A stretch of DNA of 42,360 nucleotides. It comes from Comamonadaceae bacterium. Its GTDB lineage: Bacteria; Pseudomonadota; Gammaproteobacteria; Burkholderiales; Burkholderiaceae_C. The notes under the pieces are model-generated. The model ran no database searches, had not been told where the DNA came from, and saw only the letters and a list, made by a program, of their open reading frames with translations. The DNA lies in contig QZKF01000087.1 of assembly GCA_003599455.1 (NCBI GenBank), forward strand, positions 1 to 42,360, read 5' to 3'. A program made the translations under genes and the position numbers. Positions 18,852-27,953 of the stretch are shown here, piece after piece. Numbering within the stretch: position 1 is the first letter of the stretch; each line of letters begins with the position of its first letter.

Positions 18852-18857
18852 TAGCAT
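18852..18857 (+). promoter_or_regulatory. Probable -10 of the urtABCDE promoter
   Basis: TAGCAT matches TATAAT at four of six positions, including the key TA and final T. There is no recognisable -35; its place is taken by the TACGCC array, consistent with an activator-dependent promoter. The leader to urtA would be about 85 nt. The same 9-mer CTAGCATCC occurs before the Rieske gene. Confidence 0.45.
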
Positions 18858-18947
18858 CCAGTTGTCCGCTGTGCCACGCCCGAAGAGGGCAGCCGGCGGC
18901 GCCAAACACCCCTCTCAAGGGACCACCTGGAACACTGGAGAAGCGCC

Positions 18948-20240
18948 ATGTCGAAGACAAACCACAACGCCCGTCGATTCACCCTCAAGACCCTGGCCGC
19001 AGCCGCCACGGTTGCCACGCTCGGTTTCACCGGCCTGAGCGCCCACGCACAGGAGACCATCAAGGTCGGTGTGCTGCACAGCCTCTCGGGCACCATGGCC
19101 ATTTCGGAGACCGTGCTCAAGGACACGGTGCTGATGGCCATCGACGAGATCAACGCCAAGGGCGGCCTGCTGGGCAAGAAGCTCGAGCCCGTGGTGGTGG
19201 ACCCGGCCTCCAACTGGCCGCTGTTTGCCGAGAAGACCAAGCAGTTGCTGACGCAGGACAAGGTCGCCGTGATCTTCGGCTGCTGGACCTCGGTGTCGCG
19301 CAAGTCGGTGCTGCCGGTGGTGGAAGAGGCCAACGGCCTGCTGTTCTACCCGGTGCAGTACGAAGGCGAAGAGCTGAGCAAGAACGTGTTCTACACCGGT
19401 GCCGCGCCCAACCAGCAGGCCATTCCCGCGGTGGAATACCTGATGAGCAAGGACGGCGGCTCGGCCAAGCGCTGGGTGCTGCTGGGCACCGACTACGTCT
19501 ACCCGCGCACGACCAACAAGATCCTGCGCGCCTTCCTGAAGGCCAAGGGCGTGAAGGACGAGGACATCATGGAGGAGTACACCCCGTTCGGCCACTCCGA
19601 CTACCAGACCATCATCGCCAACATCAAGAAGTTCGCCTCTGCCGGCAAGAAGACGGCCGTGGTCTCCACCATCAACGGCGACTCCAACGTGCCGTTCTAC
19701 AAGGAACTGGGCAACGCCGGCCTCTCGGCCAAGGACGTGCCTGTGGTCGCCTTCTCGGTGGGTGAGGAAGAGCTGCGCGGCGTGGACACCAAGCCGCTGG
19801 TGGGTCACCTGGCCGCCTGGAACTACTTCATGAGCATCAAGAGCCCGGCCAACACCGAGTTCACCAAGAAGTGGGCCGCCTACGCCAAGGCCAAGAACAT
19901 CCCTGGCCACAAGGACAAGCCGCTGACCAACGACCCGATGGAAGCCACCTACATCGGCATCAACATGTGGGCCCAAGCCGTGACCAAAGCCAAATCCACC
20001 GACACCGACAAAGTGATCGCCGCCATGGCCGGCCAGACCTTCAAGGCGCCGGGTGGCTTCACCAGCACCATGGACAAGGAAAACCACCACCTGCACAAGC
20101 CGGTGTTCATCGGCGAAGTCAAGGCCGACGGCCAGTTCAACGTGGTGTGGAAGACGCCGGGCCCGGTGGTCGCCGATCCGTGGAGCGACTACATCGCCGA
20201 GAACAAGGGCAAGAAGAACGTGCCCGAAATGAAGAAGTGA
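18948..20240 (+). CDS. urtA: Urea ABC transporter substrate-binding protein UrtA
   Basis: A 430-residue periplasmic binding protein of the branched-chain amino acid (Leu/Ile/Val) type fold. It has an N-terminal export signal of about 35 residues ending AHA-Q, then ETIKVGVLHSLSGTMAISE. FGCWTSVSRKSVLPVVEE, FYPVQYEGEELSKNVFYTGAAPNQQ and NDPMEATYIGI are typical of UrtA rather than LivJ. The N-terminus carries an RR pair (ARRFTLK) that resembles but does not match the Tat consensus. TGGAG lies a few bases upstream of the ATG. First gene of urtABCDE; two hairpins follow it. Confidence 0.96.
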   Translation: MSKTNHNARRFTLKTLAAAATVATLGFTGLSAHAQETIKVGVLHSLSGTMAISETVLKDTVLMAIDEINAKGGLLGKKLEPVVVDPASNWPLFAEKTKQLLTQDKVAVIFGCWTSVSRKSVLPVVEEANGLLFYPVQYEGEELSKNVFYTGAAPNQQAIPAVEYLMSKDGGSAKRWVLLGTDYVYPRTTNKILRAFLKAKGVKDEDIMEEYTPFGHSDYQTIIANIKKFASAGKKTAVVSTINGDSNVPFYKELGNAGLSAKDVPVVAFSVGEEELRGVDTKPLVGHLAAWNYFMSIKSPANTEFTKKWAAYAKAKNIPGHKDKPLTNDPMEATYIGINMWAQAVTKAKSTDTDKVIAAMAGQTFKAPGGFTSTMDKENHHLHKPVFIGEVKADGQFNVVWKTPGPVVADPWSDYIAENKGKKNVPEMKK

Positions 20241-20251
20241 TGTGATGGAAA

Positions 20252-20323
20252 GGACGCCGGCATCCATGGGCATGCCGGTGTCCGTGAACCGTGCTGTCCC
20301 GCTGGGCGCGTGCCCGGCGGGAC
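20252..20323 (+). promoter_or_regulatory. Two stem-loops between urtA and urtB
   Basis: Hairpin 1: 20252-20263 pairs with 20272-20283 (12 bp with one G-U). Hairpin 2: 20296-20307 pairs with 20312-20323 (12 bp with one G-U, 4-nt loop). Neither is followed by a T-run, so they are more likely 3' stabilisers of the urtA message or attenuators than full terminators. This would let the binding protein be made in excess over the permease. Confidence 0.6.
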
Positions 20324-20355
20324 GCCTTGATTCCCCGACCTGAAAGACGGACCCC

Positions 20356-21957
20356 ATGCGTCCCTTCCCCGTTGAATGGCTGATGCGGCTGCTGCTGGCG
20401 ATGTGCCTCGCAGCCAGCGCACCCGCCCACGCGCTCACCCCGGCCGATGCGCTCGCGCTGGTGGATGGCGACACCGACGCCCGCATCGATACCCTGAACC
20501 GGCTCGCCGCCGAGCCCGACGACAAGGCATCCGCGCTGATCAAGGCGATGTCCGGTGAAGCCGTGCGTGTGCAGGGCGAGCGTGTGCTGCTGGTGGATGG
20601 CGACGGTGCCATCGATGCCGTGACCGGCGAGAAGCTCGCGACGCTGCCCGAAGACGCCAGCGACGTCATGATCAACAACCGCCTGCGCAGCGCGATGGAA
20701 ACCGCGCTGGCCGGCATGGAACTGCTCGGCGCACCGCCCGAGCGCCAGCGCGAAGCGGCCCGCACGCTGCAGCGCACCGCCTTCGAAGAGCCCGACATCA
20801 GCCAGCTGCCCCTGATCGACAAGGCGCTGGCGGGCCAGCTCGATGCGCAGGCACGGCAGACCCTCGAACTCGCGCAGGCCGCCGTGCGGCTGGCCAGCGA
20901 GGACCCGGCGCAGCGCCTGGCCGCCGCGCAGAAGCTCGGCGAGGCCAGCCAACCCATCGTGCGCCCGCTGCTGCTGCAGCAGATCGAGAAGGAGACCGAC
21001 ATCGGCGTGAAGGCTGCGCTGGGCGCCTCGCTGCGGGGCATCGACCGCACGCTCGCCATCGGCAGCGCGCTGGCGCAGGCCTTCACCGGCATCAGCCTCG
21101 GGTCCATCCTGCTGCTGGCCGCCCTGGGCCTGGCCATCACCTACGGCCTGATGGGCGTGATCAACATGGCGCACGGCGAGCTGATCATGATCGGCGCCTA
21201 CGCCACCTGGCTGGTGCAGTCCTTCTTCCGCACCTCGCTGCCCGAGTACTTCGACTGGTACCTGCTGGTCGCCATGCCGGTGGCCTTCCTCGCGTCGGGC
21301 CTGGTGGGAGCCGCGATGGAACGCACGGTGATCCGTTTCCTCTACGGCCGCCCGCTGGAAACCCTGCTCGCCACCTGGGGCATCAGCCTGGTGCTGATGC
21401 AGGCGGTGCGCAGCCTGTTCGGCGCGCAGAACGTGGGCGTGGAAAACCCCTCGTGGATGAGCGGTGGCGTCACGCTGCTGGGCAACCTCAACCTGCCCTG
21501 GAACCGCATCATCATCATCGGCTTCGCGCTCGCGGTGTTGCTGGGCGTCACGCTGATGATCGGCAAGACGCGCCTGGGTCTGTTCGTGCGCGGCGTCACG
21601 CAGAACCGCCCGATCGCTTCGTGCATGGGCGTGAACACCGCGCGCATCGACACCTACGCGTTTGCGCTCGGCTCCGGCATCGCCGGCCTGGCGGGCTGCG
21701 CGCTGAGCCAGATCGGCAACGTGGGCCCCGACCTCGGGCAGAACTACATCGTGGACTCGTTCATGGTGGTGGTGCTCGGTGGCGTGGGCCAGCTCGCCGG
21801 CACGGTGTACGCCGCGCTCGGCCTGGGCCTGCTCAACAAGTTCATCGAAGGCTGGGCCGGCGCCGTGCTGGCCAAGATCGCGGTGCTGGTCTTCATCATC
21901 GTCTTCATCCAGAAGCGGCCCCAGGGCATCTTCGCCATGAAAGGGAGGGAGGCATGA
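20356..21957 (+). CDS. urtB: Urea ABC transporter permease UrtB
   Basis: A 533-residue membrane permease. The first about 220 residues are a signal peptide plus a helical periplasmic extension (HEAT-like, with LQRTAFEEPDISQLP) that is characteristic of UrtB and absent from LivH. Residues about 240-525 form a LivH-type permease with about eight TM helices, including GLAITYGLMGVINMAHGELIMIGAY and VVVLGGVGQLAGTVYAALGLG. The stop overlaps urtC by 4 bp. Confidence 0.95.
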   Translation: MRPFPVEWLMRLLLAMCLAASAPAHALTPADALALVDGDTDARIDTLNRLAAEPDDKASALIKAMSGEAVRVQGERVLLVDGDGAIDAVTGEKLATLPEDASDVMINNRLRSAMETALAGMELLGAPPERQREAARTLQRTAFEEPDISQLPLIDKALAGQLDAQARQTLELAQAAVRLASEDPAQRLAAAQKLGEASQPIVRPLLLQQIEKETDIGVKAALGASLRGIDRTLAIGSALAQAFTGISLGSILLLAALGLAITYGLMGVINMAHGELIMIGAYATWLVQSFFRTSLPEYFDWYLLVAMPVAFLASGLVGAAMERTVIRFLYGRPLETLLATWGISLVLMQAVRSLFGAQNVGVENPSWMSGGVTLLGNLNLPWNRIIIIGFALAVLLGVTLMIGKTRLGLFVRGVTQNRPIASCMGVNTARIDTYAFALGSGIAGLAGCALSQIGNVGPDLGQNYIVDSFMVVVLGGVGQLAGTVYAALGLGLLNKFIEGWAGAVLAKIAVLVFIIVFIQKRPQGIFAMKGREA

Positions 21958-23063
21958 GCGCCGCCCCGGTTTCGCTGCCTCCGCCAGGCCCGCTGCTCAC
22001 GCGCACCGGCTGGAGCGCCTTCGTGGTCGCGCTGCTGGTGGTCTGCGCCGTGGCGCCGCTGCTCAACCTGTTCGTGCCCGAGGGCAGCGTCTTCCACCTG
22101 AGCGACTACATGGTCGGTCTGCTGGGCAAGATCATGTGTTACGCCATCTGCGCGCTGGCCATGGACCTGATCTGGGGCTACACCGGCATCCTGAGCCTGG
22201 GCCATGGCCTGTTCTTCGCGCTCGGTGGTTACGTGATGGGCATGTACCTCATGCGCCAGATCGGCACCGACGGCAACTACAAGAGCGAGCTGCCCGACTT
22301 CATGGTGTTCCTCGACTGGAAGGAACTGCCCTGGCACTGGGCGCTGAGCGACAGCTTCATCGCCACGCTGCTGCTGATCGTGCTGGTGCCGGGCCTGGTG
22401 GCCTTCGTGTTCGGCTACTTCGCGTTCCGCTCACGCATCAAGGGCGTGTATTTCTCCATCATCACGCAGGCGCTCACCTTCGCCGCGCTGCTGCTGTTCT
22501 TCCGCAACGAGACCGGCTTTGGCGGCAACAACGGCTTCACCGACTTCAAGCGCATCCTGGGCCTGCCCCTGGCCACACAGGGCATGCGCATGACGCTGTT
22601 CGTGATCACCGGCCTCACGCTGCTGGGCTTCTACCTGTTCGCGCGCTGGCTGGTCAACAGCAAGTTCGGCCGCGTGCTGCAGGCGGTGCGCGACGCCGAG
22701 AGCCGCGTCATGTTCTGCGGCTACAACCCGCTGCCCTACAAGCTCACCATCTGGACCATCTCGGCCGTGATGTGCGGCGTGGCCGGCGCGCTCTACGTGC
22801 CGCAGGTCGGCATCATCAACCCGGGCGAGATGAGCACCGCCAACAGCATCGAGATCGCGATCTGGGCTGCGGTGGGCGGGCGCGCCACGCTGGTCGGCCC
22901 CATTCTTGGCGCCTTCATCGTCAACGGCGCCAAGAGCTGGCTCACCGTGACCTTCCCCGAGTACTGGCTGTATGTGCTGGGCGCGCTGTTCATCGTGGTC
23001 ACGCTCTACATGCCGCAGGGTGTGGTCGGCCTGGTGAAGAAACTGCGCGGAGGCAAGGCATGA
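21954..23063 (+). CDS. urtC: Urea ABC transporter permease UrtC
   Basis: A 369-residue LivM-type permease with about nine TM helices and the motifs LIWGYTGILSLGHGLFFALGGYVMGMYL and YFSIITQALTFAALLLFFRNETGFGGNNG. It pairs with UrtB to form the membrane channel for urea. The ATG overlaps the urtB stop and its own stop overlaps the urtD start, both in 4-bp ATGA junctions, so urtBCD are translationally coupled. A longer upstream frame back to 21453 is shadow of urtB. Confidence 0.96.
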   Translation: MSAAPVSLPPPGPLLTRTGWSAFVVALLVVCAVAPLLNLFVPEGSVFHLSDYMVGLLGKIMCYAICALAMDLIWGYTGILSLGHGLFFALGGYVMGMYLMRQIGTDGNYKSELPDFMVFLDWKELPWHWALSDSFIATLLLIVLVPGLVAFVFGYFAFRSRIKGVYFSIITQALTFAALLLFFRNETGFGGNNGFTDFKRILGLPLATQGMRMTLFVITGLTLLGFYLFARWLVNSKFGRVLQAVRDAESRVMFCGYNPLPYKLTIWTISAVMCGVAGALYVPQVGIINPGEMSTANSIEIAIWAAVGGRATLVGPILGAFIVNGAKSWLTVTFPEYWLYVLGALFIVVTLYMPQGVVGLVKKLRGGKA

Positions 23064-23938
23064 CGCCCGACCTGATGGAAGAGGGCGCGAAGCGCCTGGA
23101 ACGCCAGGCCAGCGCCCAGGCCACGGGCCGCGCCACCGAGTCGGGTGGCCGCCAGGCCGGCTTCTCGCGCCTGGTCACGCCCGGCGAGGTGGACACCACG
23201 CACGGCCGCATCCTGTACCTGGAAGACGTGAGCGTGAGCTTCGACGGCTTCAAGGCCATCAACAAGCTCAGCCTGGACATCGCACCCGGTGAGCTGCGCT
23301 GCATCATCGGGCCCAACGGCGCGGGCAAGACCACGATGATGGACATCATCACCGGCAAGACGCGGCCGGACTCGGGCCAGGTGTTCTTCGGCAGCACGAT
23401 CGACCTGCTGCGCTACCGCGAGGCCGAGATCGCGGCCATGGGCATCGGCCGCAAGTTCCAGAAGCCCACGGTGTTCGAGCAGCTCACGGTGTTCGAAAAC
23501 CTCGAGCTGGCCCTGGCCACCGACAAGCGCGTGCGCCGCTCCATGGTGTTCACGCTCACCGGCGAGGACAAGGACCGCCTGGGCGAGGTGCTGCAGACCA
23601 TCCACCTGGCCGACAGCGCCGCGCGCCTGGCCGGCAACCTGAGCCACGGGCAGAAGCAGTGGCTGGAGATCGGCATGCTGCTGATGCAGGACCCCAGGCT
23701 GCTGTTGCTCGACGAGCCGGTGGCCGGCATGACCGACGAGGAGACCGAGCGCACGGCGCAGCTCTTCCTCACCCTCAAGGGCAAACATTCGCTGATGGTG
23801 GTGGAGCACGACATGAACTTCATCCGCACGATTTCGGAAAAGGTCACGGTGCTGTGCGACGGCGCGGTGCTGGCCGAAGGCACGCTTGACCAGGTGCAGG
23901 CCGACGAGCGCGTGATCGAAGTCTATCTGGGCCGATGA
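23060..23938 (+). CDS. urtD: Urea ABC transporter ATP-binding protein UrtD
   Basis: A 292-residue LivG-type ATPase. Walker A GPNGAGKTT (about 84-92), signature LSHGQKQWLEIGMLL, Walker B LLLLDEPVAGM and the switch His in VVEHDMNFI are all intact. The signature reads LSHGQKQ instead of LSGGQ, which is usual for UrtD. About 45 extra N-terminal residues of low complexity (QASAQATGRATESGG) precede the ATPase fold; a later start is possible, but the ATGA overlap with urtC supports this one. Confidence 0.95.
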   Translation: MTPDLMEEGAKRLERQASAQATGRATESGGRQAGFSRLVTPGEVDTTHGRILYLEDVSVSFDGFKAINKLSLDIAPGELRCIIGPNGAGKTTMMDIITGKTRPDSGQVFFGSTIDLLRYREAEIAAMGIGRKFQKPTVFEQLTVFENLELALATDKRVRRSMVFTLTGEDKDRLGEVLQTIHLADSAARLAGNLSHGQKQWLEIGMLLMQDPRLLLLDEPVAGMTDEETERTAQLFLTLKGKHSLMVVEHDMNFIRTISEKVTVLCDGAVLAEGTLDQVQADERVIEVYLGR

Positions 23939-23948
23939 GGACACCACC

Positions 23949-24647
23949 ATGAGCCTGTTGCAAGTCAAGGACGTCAACCAGTACTACGGCGGCAGCCACA
24001 TCCTGCGCAACGTGAGCCTGCAGGCCGAGCTCGGCCAGGTCACGGTGGTGCTGGGCCGCAACGGCGTGGGCAAGACCACGTTGCTCAAGTCGCTCATGGG
24101 CCTGGTGCCGATCAAGAGCGGCGCGATCGAGCTCGACGGTGTGTCCATCGCCAAAGCGACGCCCTACGAACGCGCGCGCCTGGGCGTGGGCTTCGTGCCG
24201 CAGGGGCGCGAGATCTTCGGGCGCCTCACGGTGCAGGAGAACCTGCTCATGGGCCTGGCCACGAAGAAGGGCGGCACGCCGATCCCGGCCGAGCTGTTTG
24301 AATTGTTTCCGGTGCTCAAGCAGATGCTGGGCCGCCGCGGCGGCGACCTCTCGGGCGGGCAGCAGCAGCAGCTGGCGATTGCGCGCGCGCTTGCGGCCGG
24401 GCCCAAGCTGCTGATCCTGGACGAGCCCACCGAGGGCATCCAGCCCAACATCATCAAGGACATCGGCAAGGTGATCCGCATGCTGGCCGACCGCGGAAAC
24501 ATGGCCATCGTGCTGGTGGAGCAGTACTACGACTTCGCCGAAGCCCTGGCCGACCGCTACATCGTGATGGAGCGCGGCGAGGTGATCGCCAGCGGCCCGG
24601 GCAGCGAGATGCAGGCCAAAGGCGTGCGCCAGCTCGTCGCGATCTGA
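23949..24647 (+). CDS. urtE: Urea ABC transporter ATP-binding protein UrtE
   Basis: A 232-residue LivF-type ATPase: Walker A GRNGVGKTT (about 36-44), signature DLSGGQQQQLAIARAL, Walker B LLILDEPTEGIQPN and switch His replaced by Gln in LVEQYYDF, as is normal for LivF/UrtE. Last gene of urtABCDE, 10 bp after urtD. In relatives ureD would usually follow; here the next gene is on the other strand, with 12 bp between the two stops. Confidence 0.96.
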   Translation: MSLLQVKDVNQYYGGSHILRNVSLQAELGQVTVVLGRNGVGKTTLLKSLMGLVPIKSGAIELDGVSIAKATPYERARLGVGFVPQGREIFGRLTVQENLLMGLATKKGGTPIPAELFELFPVLKQMLGRRGGDLSGGQQQQLAIARALAAGPKLLILDEPTEGIQPNIIKDIGKVIRMLADRGNMAIVLVEQYYDFAEALADRYIVMERGEVIASGPGSEMQAKGVRQLVAI

Positions 24648-24659
24648 ACCGCGCCGGCC

Positions 24660-26132
24660 TCAGGCCGTGTCCGCCTGCGCGTCGAGCAGGCGCTCGCAGG
24701 CTTGCGCCACCGGCCTGGGCGAGAGCCGCAGGTCGACCAGAACGTCGTACAGGTCCTCCACCGCATCGACCATGGCCCCCGCCGGGATGCCCTGCGGCAG
24801 CATGCGCGCCTGCTCCTGGGCGAACGCCAGCAGCCACTCGCCCTCGGCCGTGCCCAGGCCCACGTGGCCGAAGCGCCGGCCCTGGACCAGCAGGTGCGCG
24901 AGCAGGCTGAACGGCACCCAGCCCGGGCCGAAGCGCGCCTGCGCGCGCGCCAGGGCGTGCAGCGCCTCGCGCGTCAGGCCCTTGACGGTGGGCGGCGCGC
25001 TGAAGGCGGTCAGGCCCATCTCGAGGCCGACCTGCAGCAGGTGCTGGTGAGGGCAGCGGCACAGCACCTCCTTCACCAGTTCGTGATACAGGTGCGTGGT
25101 GCCGTCCACGCGCAGCAATTGCCGCAGCAGGCGCGAGAGGCCGGGCTGCACGCCCATGCTGTAACGGACCACGCACGGCAGCCACACGGCGGGGTCGACT
25201 TGCGCTTCCAGCATGCTGCGCAGCGCGAGCAGGGGGTGCTGCTCGAACGAGGGCAGCAGCAGGATGTCGAACACGCCGTGCTGCGCGCTGGCGCTGGACG
25301 GATGGGCGTGGTGCCCGGTGCGCTGCGGCGCCAGCCATTCCAGCACGTCGGCCCAGGGATCGCGGTCGCCGGCCGCGACCATGGCCTGTGCAATGCGGTG
25401 CAGGGCAGCGAGCGCCAGGCACGGGTGGCGGCGTGCGGGCAGCACCAGCGCCAGCCGCGCGGCGTGCGTGACCTGGTACAGCATCTGGTGCCGCAGCCGG
25501 CGCGCGGCCCCGGCCTCCAGGCGGGTGCAGAGATGCAGCAGGCGGTCGAGCGTGCTGTGGCCCAGCGGGGTGAGCAGCCAGGGGTCGTCGCAGGGTGTGT
25601 CGCCCACGCACACCAGCAAGGGGTGCTGGTGCGAGAACCAGACCAGGGCCTCGTCGTCCTCGGGCGGCGTCTCGACGAAGCGCGACAGGCCCGCCGTGGG
25701 GAACTGCGCCAGCGCGAGCACGCCGAGGTCGCCGACGATTTGCTGCAGGCCATGCGGATGCGGGTCGGCTTCGAGGCGCTGCAGGGCCTTGGCCAATTGC
25801 GCGGGCGCGAGCTCGTCCGGCCGCGGCTGCAGCAGCTCGCGCGCCCGGTGCTGCCCCTCGGCCGCTTCGTGCGATGCCGTGGCCGGCGGCAGCAGCTGCA
25901 ACAGGTGCGAAATCCAGAAGGGCAGGGGCGCGGCGTCCGAGGCCAGCACGTCGATCAGGTCGATCACCAGGGCGATCGGCTGGTGGGGCGTGGTGCCGGT
26001 CCAGCTCGACACCAGCGCATGCGCCACGCGGTCGTGCCCGGCGAAATGCACGCGCAGCGCATGCGTCATGTGCTCCTGCACGGCCTGTTCGACCGTGGGA
26101 TGCAAGAGGTGCGCGGCGTGCAGGATCTGCAC
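24660..26132 (-). CDS. Unrecognised soluble protein, start uncertain
   Basis: About 490 residues from a GTG at 26132. I do not recognise a family. It is Leu-, Ala-, Arg- and His-rich and appears mostly helical, with no signal peptide, TM helix or catalytic motif visible. Third positions are strongly GC-rich, so it is a real gene. The same frame stays open and coding-like upstream to about 26282 (residues LLRNKVQTTLQHDLTLL...) but has no ATG, GTG or TTG there. Either it starts at a rare CTG (26282 or 26279), the true start is in another frame with a frameshift between (for example ATG 26370), or the start has been lost. It converges on urtE. Confidence 0.65.
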   Translation of the reverse strand: MQILHAAHLLHPTVEQAVQEHMTHALRVHFAGHDRVAHALVSSWTGTTPHQPIALVIDLIDVLASDAAPLPFWISHLLQLLPPATASHEAAEGQHRARELLQPRPDELAPAQLAKALQRLEADPHPHGLQQIVGDLGVLALAQFPTAGLSRFVETPPEDDEALVWFSHQHPLLVCVGDTPCDDPWLLTPLGHSTLDRLLHLCTRLEAGAARRLRHQMLYQVTHAARLALVLPARRHPCLALAALHRIAQAMVAAGDRDPWADVLEWLAPQRTGHHAHPSSASAQHGVFDILLLPSFEQHPLLALRSMLEAQVDPAVWLPCVVRYSMGVQPGLSRLLRQLLRVDGTTHLYHELVKEVLCRCPHQHLLQVGLEMGLTAFSAPPTVKGLTREALHALARAQARFGPGWVPFSLLAHLLVQGRRFGHVGLGTAEGEWLLAFAQEQARMLPQGIPAGAMVDAVEDLYDVLVDLRLSPRPVAQACERLLDAQADTA

Positions 26133-26491
26133 GAAGGCTTCGTGGAAGCGGTCCGCCTGCTGCGGGTCGGTGGCGTCGATGGGAATCTGCTGCAGTTCGT
26201 CCAGGGCCTGGGTCAGCAGGGACTGCGCCTGCAGGAGCGTGAGGTCGTGCTGGAGCGTGGTCTGGACCTTGTTGCGCAGCAGGGGTTGGTGGTGCGCGGG
26301 GCGTTGCGTGGTACTGAACCGGCGGGGTGTTTCCCTCTGCCGGCCTGCCGGTCGCGGACCGGGACGGCATCACGCCGCCGTGATCCTGCTGCTCCGGAAA
26401 TCAGGGTTTTCACGGATGTCGTCGAAGCGCGTTGGCGTGGCGCGTCGATCCCGTTGAAGCGCTTTTGCTTCGCCACGAAATGGAGATGGCA
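26133..26491. other. Gap between divergent genes, partly coding-like
   Basis: The part at 26133-26282 reads as the missing N-terminus of the preceding minus-strand gene. From 26283 to 26491 no hairpin, good promoter or other gene is seen; it holds the ribosome binding site of the YCII-family gene at 26482-26486. Confidence 0.5.
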
Positions 26492-26902
26492 ATGAAATAC
26501 CTGGGCCTTGGCTACTACAACCGGCGCGCCGTGGAGGCGCTCGGCCCCGACGGGCTCGCCGCCGTCATGCAGCAATGCGAACCCCATATGGCCGTGATCG
26601 CCGCGTTGCCGCAGCTGGAACTGCACGCCGGCCTGGCCGAACGCACCCGGCAGATCCTGCGCACGGGCAAGGTGGTCAAGGTGATCGACGGTCCTTACGC
26701 CGAAGCGAAGGAACTGGTCGGCGCCGTCCTGCTGATCGAGGCCGGCAGCTTCGACGAAGCCGTGCGCATCGCGCAACTGCACCCCACCACGCAGGTGTCG
26801 GCCGGTGAAGCGCTGGGGTGGCGCATGGAAGTGCACCCCGTGCATTTTCTCAACGGTGCCTCGCTGCCCACCGAAGAGGGGCAGGCCAGCAAGGCCGCGT
26901 GA
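26492..26902 (+). CDS. YCII-family (DGPF-like) protein
   Basis: A 136-residue small protein of the YCII-related superfamily, with YLGLGYYNR, the conserved DGPYAEAKELVGAVLLIEAGSFDEAVRIA core and a late EVHPV motif. Related proteins are often encoded near ECF sigma factors, but none is present here. The start at 26492 (MKYLGLG) has GGAGA at 26482-26486; in-frame ATGs at 26480 and 26486 are less well placed. Function unknown. Confidence 0.8.
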   Translation: MKYLGLGYYNRRAVEALGPDGLAAVMQQCEPHMAVIAALPQLELHAGLAERTRQILRTGKVVKVIDGPYAEAKELVGAVLLIEAGSFDEAVRIAQLHPTTQVSAGEALGWRMEVHPVHFLNGASLPTEEGQASKAA

Positions 26903-26932
26903 GGCCACGAAGCGCCGCCCCGGGCGCTTCGC

Positions 26933-27925
26933 TCAATCCGCCGTGATCTTGCGTTCCCGGATGATGGCGCCGAAGCGCTGCGAGTCGTCCAAGCCGCGCT
27001 TGCCGAACTCGGCAGGGCTCAGCGGCAGGGCTTCGCCGCCGAGCGCGGTGATGCGGTCCTTCACGGCGGCGGTGGCCAGGATCTTGTTGATCTCGGTGTT
27101 GAGCCGGGTGATGACGGCCGGCGGCGTGGCGGCGGGTGCGTAGAAGCCGAACACCGTGTCGGCGTCGAAGCCCTTGAGGCCGACCTCGTCGAGCGTGGGC
27201 ACGTCGGGGAACAGCGGCGAGCGCTTGAGGCTGCCGACGGCGAGCAGCTTGGTGCGCCCGGCCCTGGCGTGCGACAGGCCGATGCCCGGGTCGAAGTAGT
27301 AGTCGATCTGGCCGCCCATGAGATCGGTCAGCGCGGGCGCGGCGCCGCGGTAGGGCACGTGCACCGCGAACATGCCGGCCTGGCTTTTCAGCATTTCGCC
27401 CGCGAGGTGTGGCGAGCTGCCGCTGCCGGCCGAGCCGTAGGTGAGCCGGCCCGGGTTGGCCTTGGCATAGGCAATGAGTTCCTGCACGTTCTTCGCTTCG
27501 ATCGTGGGCCGCGCCATCAGGTAGACCAGCACGCGTGCGGCCGAGGCCACGGGCACAAGGTCCTTCACCGGGTCGAAGCTCATGCGGGAGATGTGCGGGT
27601 TGACCGACACCATGCCGCCGGAGCCCATGAGCAGGGTGTAGCCGTCGGCGGGCGACTTGACCACCGCCTCGCCCGCGATGTTGCCGTTGGCACCGGGGCG
27701 GTTTTCCACCACCACCGGCTGGCCCAGCGCGGTGGCCAGCGGCGTGGACACGAGGCGCGCGATCTGGTCGGCCGCGCCACCGGGCGGGAAGCCCACGATG
27801 ACCTTGAGCGGCTTGTCGGGCCAGGCCTGCGCCAGGGCGCTGGTCATGCTGCCCAGGCTCAGCAGGGCGGCGGCGACGGCGGCCAGGCGCCAGGGGCGGG
27901 CGGGGGTGTGGTGGTGCGTGCTCAT
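26933..27925 (-). CDS. Bug/TctC-type tripartite tricarboxylate transporter solute-binding protein
   Basis: A 330-residue periplasmic protein with a signal peptide (cleavage after ALA, about residue 32) and the Bug signature WPDKPLKVIVGFPPGGAADQIAR, then VVENRPGANGNIAGEAV and VPYRGAAPALTDLMGGQID. No TctA/TctB membrane partners are nearby, as is normal for the very expanded Bug family in Burkholderiales. It is 28 bp downstream of iorB on the same strand, so probably transcribed with iorAB and may bind an aromatic or organic acid. Confidence 0.93.
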   Translation of the reverse strand: MSTHHHTPARPWRLAAVAAALLSLGSMTSALAQAWPDKPLKVIVGFPPGGAADQIARLVSTPLATALGQPVVVENRPGANGNIAGEAVVKSPADGYTLLMGSGGMVSVNPHISRMSFDPVKDLVPVASAARVLVYLMARPTIEAKNVQELIAYAKANPGRLTYGSAGSGSSPHLAGEMLKSQAGMFAVHVPYRGAAPALTDLMGGQIDYYFDPGIGLSHARAGRTKLLAVGSLKRSPLFPDVPTLDEVGLKGFDADTVFGFYAPAATPPAVITRLNTEINKILATAAVKDRITALGGEALPLSPAEFGKRGLDDSQRFGAIIRERKITAD

Positions 27926-27953
27926 GCGGGTCTCCTTTGTTGTGAACGGGATA

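Noticed and set aside
24454..26373. A 639-residue minus-strand frame overlapping urtE and the unknown gene
   Set aside because: Pro/Arg/Ala/Gly-rich shadow composition. Only its first about 30 residues might be real, if a frameshift joins them to the unknown gene.
24702..26495. A 597-residue plus-strand frame over the unknown minus-strand gene
   Set aside because: His/Gln/Arg/Val-rich shadow translation. The minus-strand frame has the GC third-position bias and protein-like composition.
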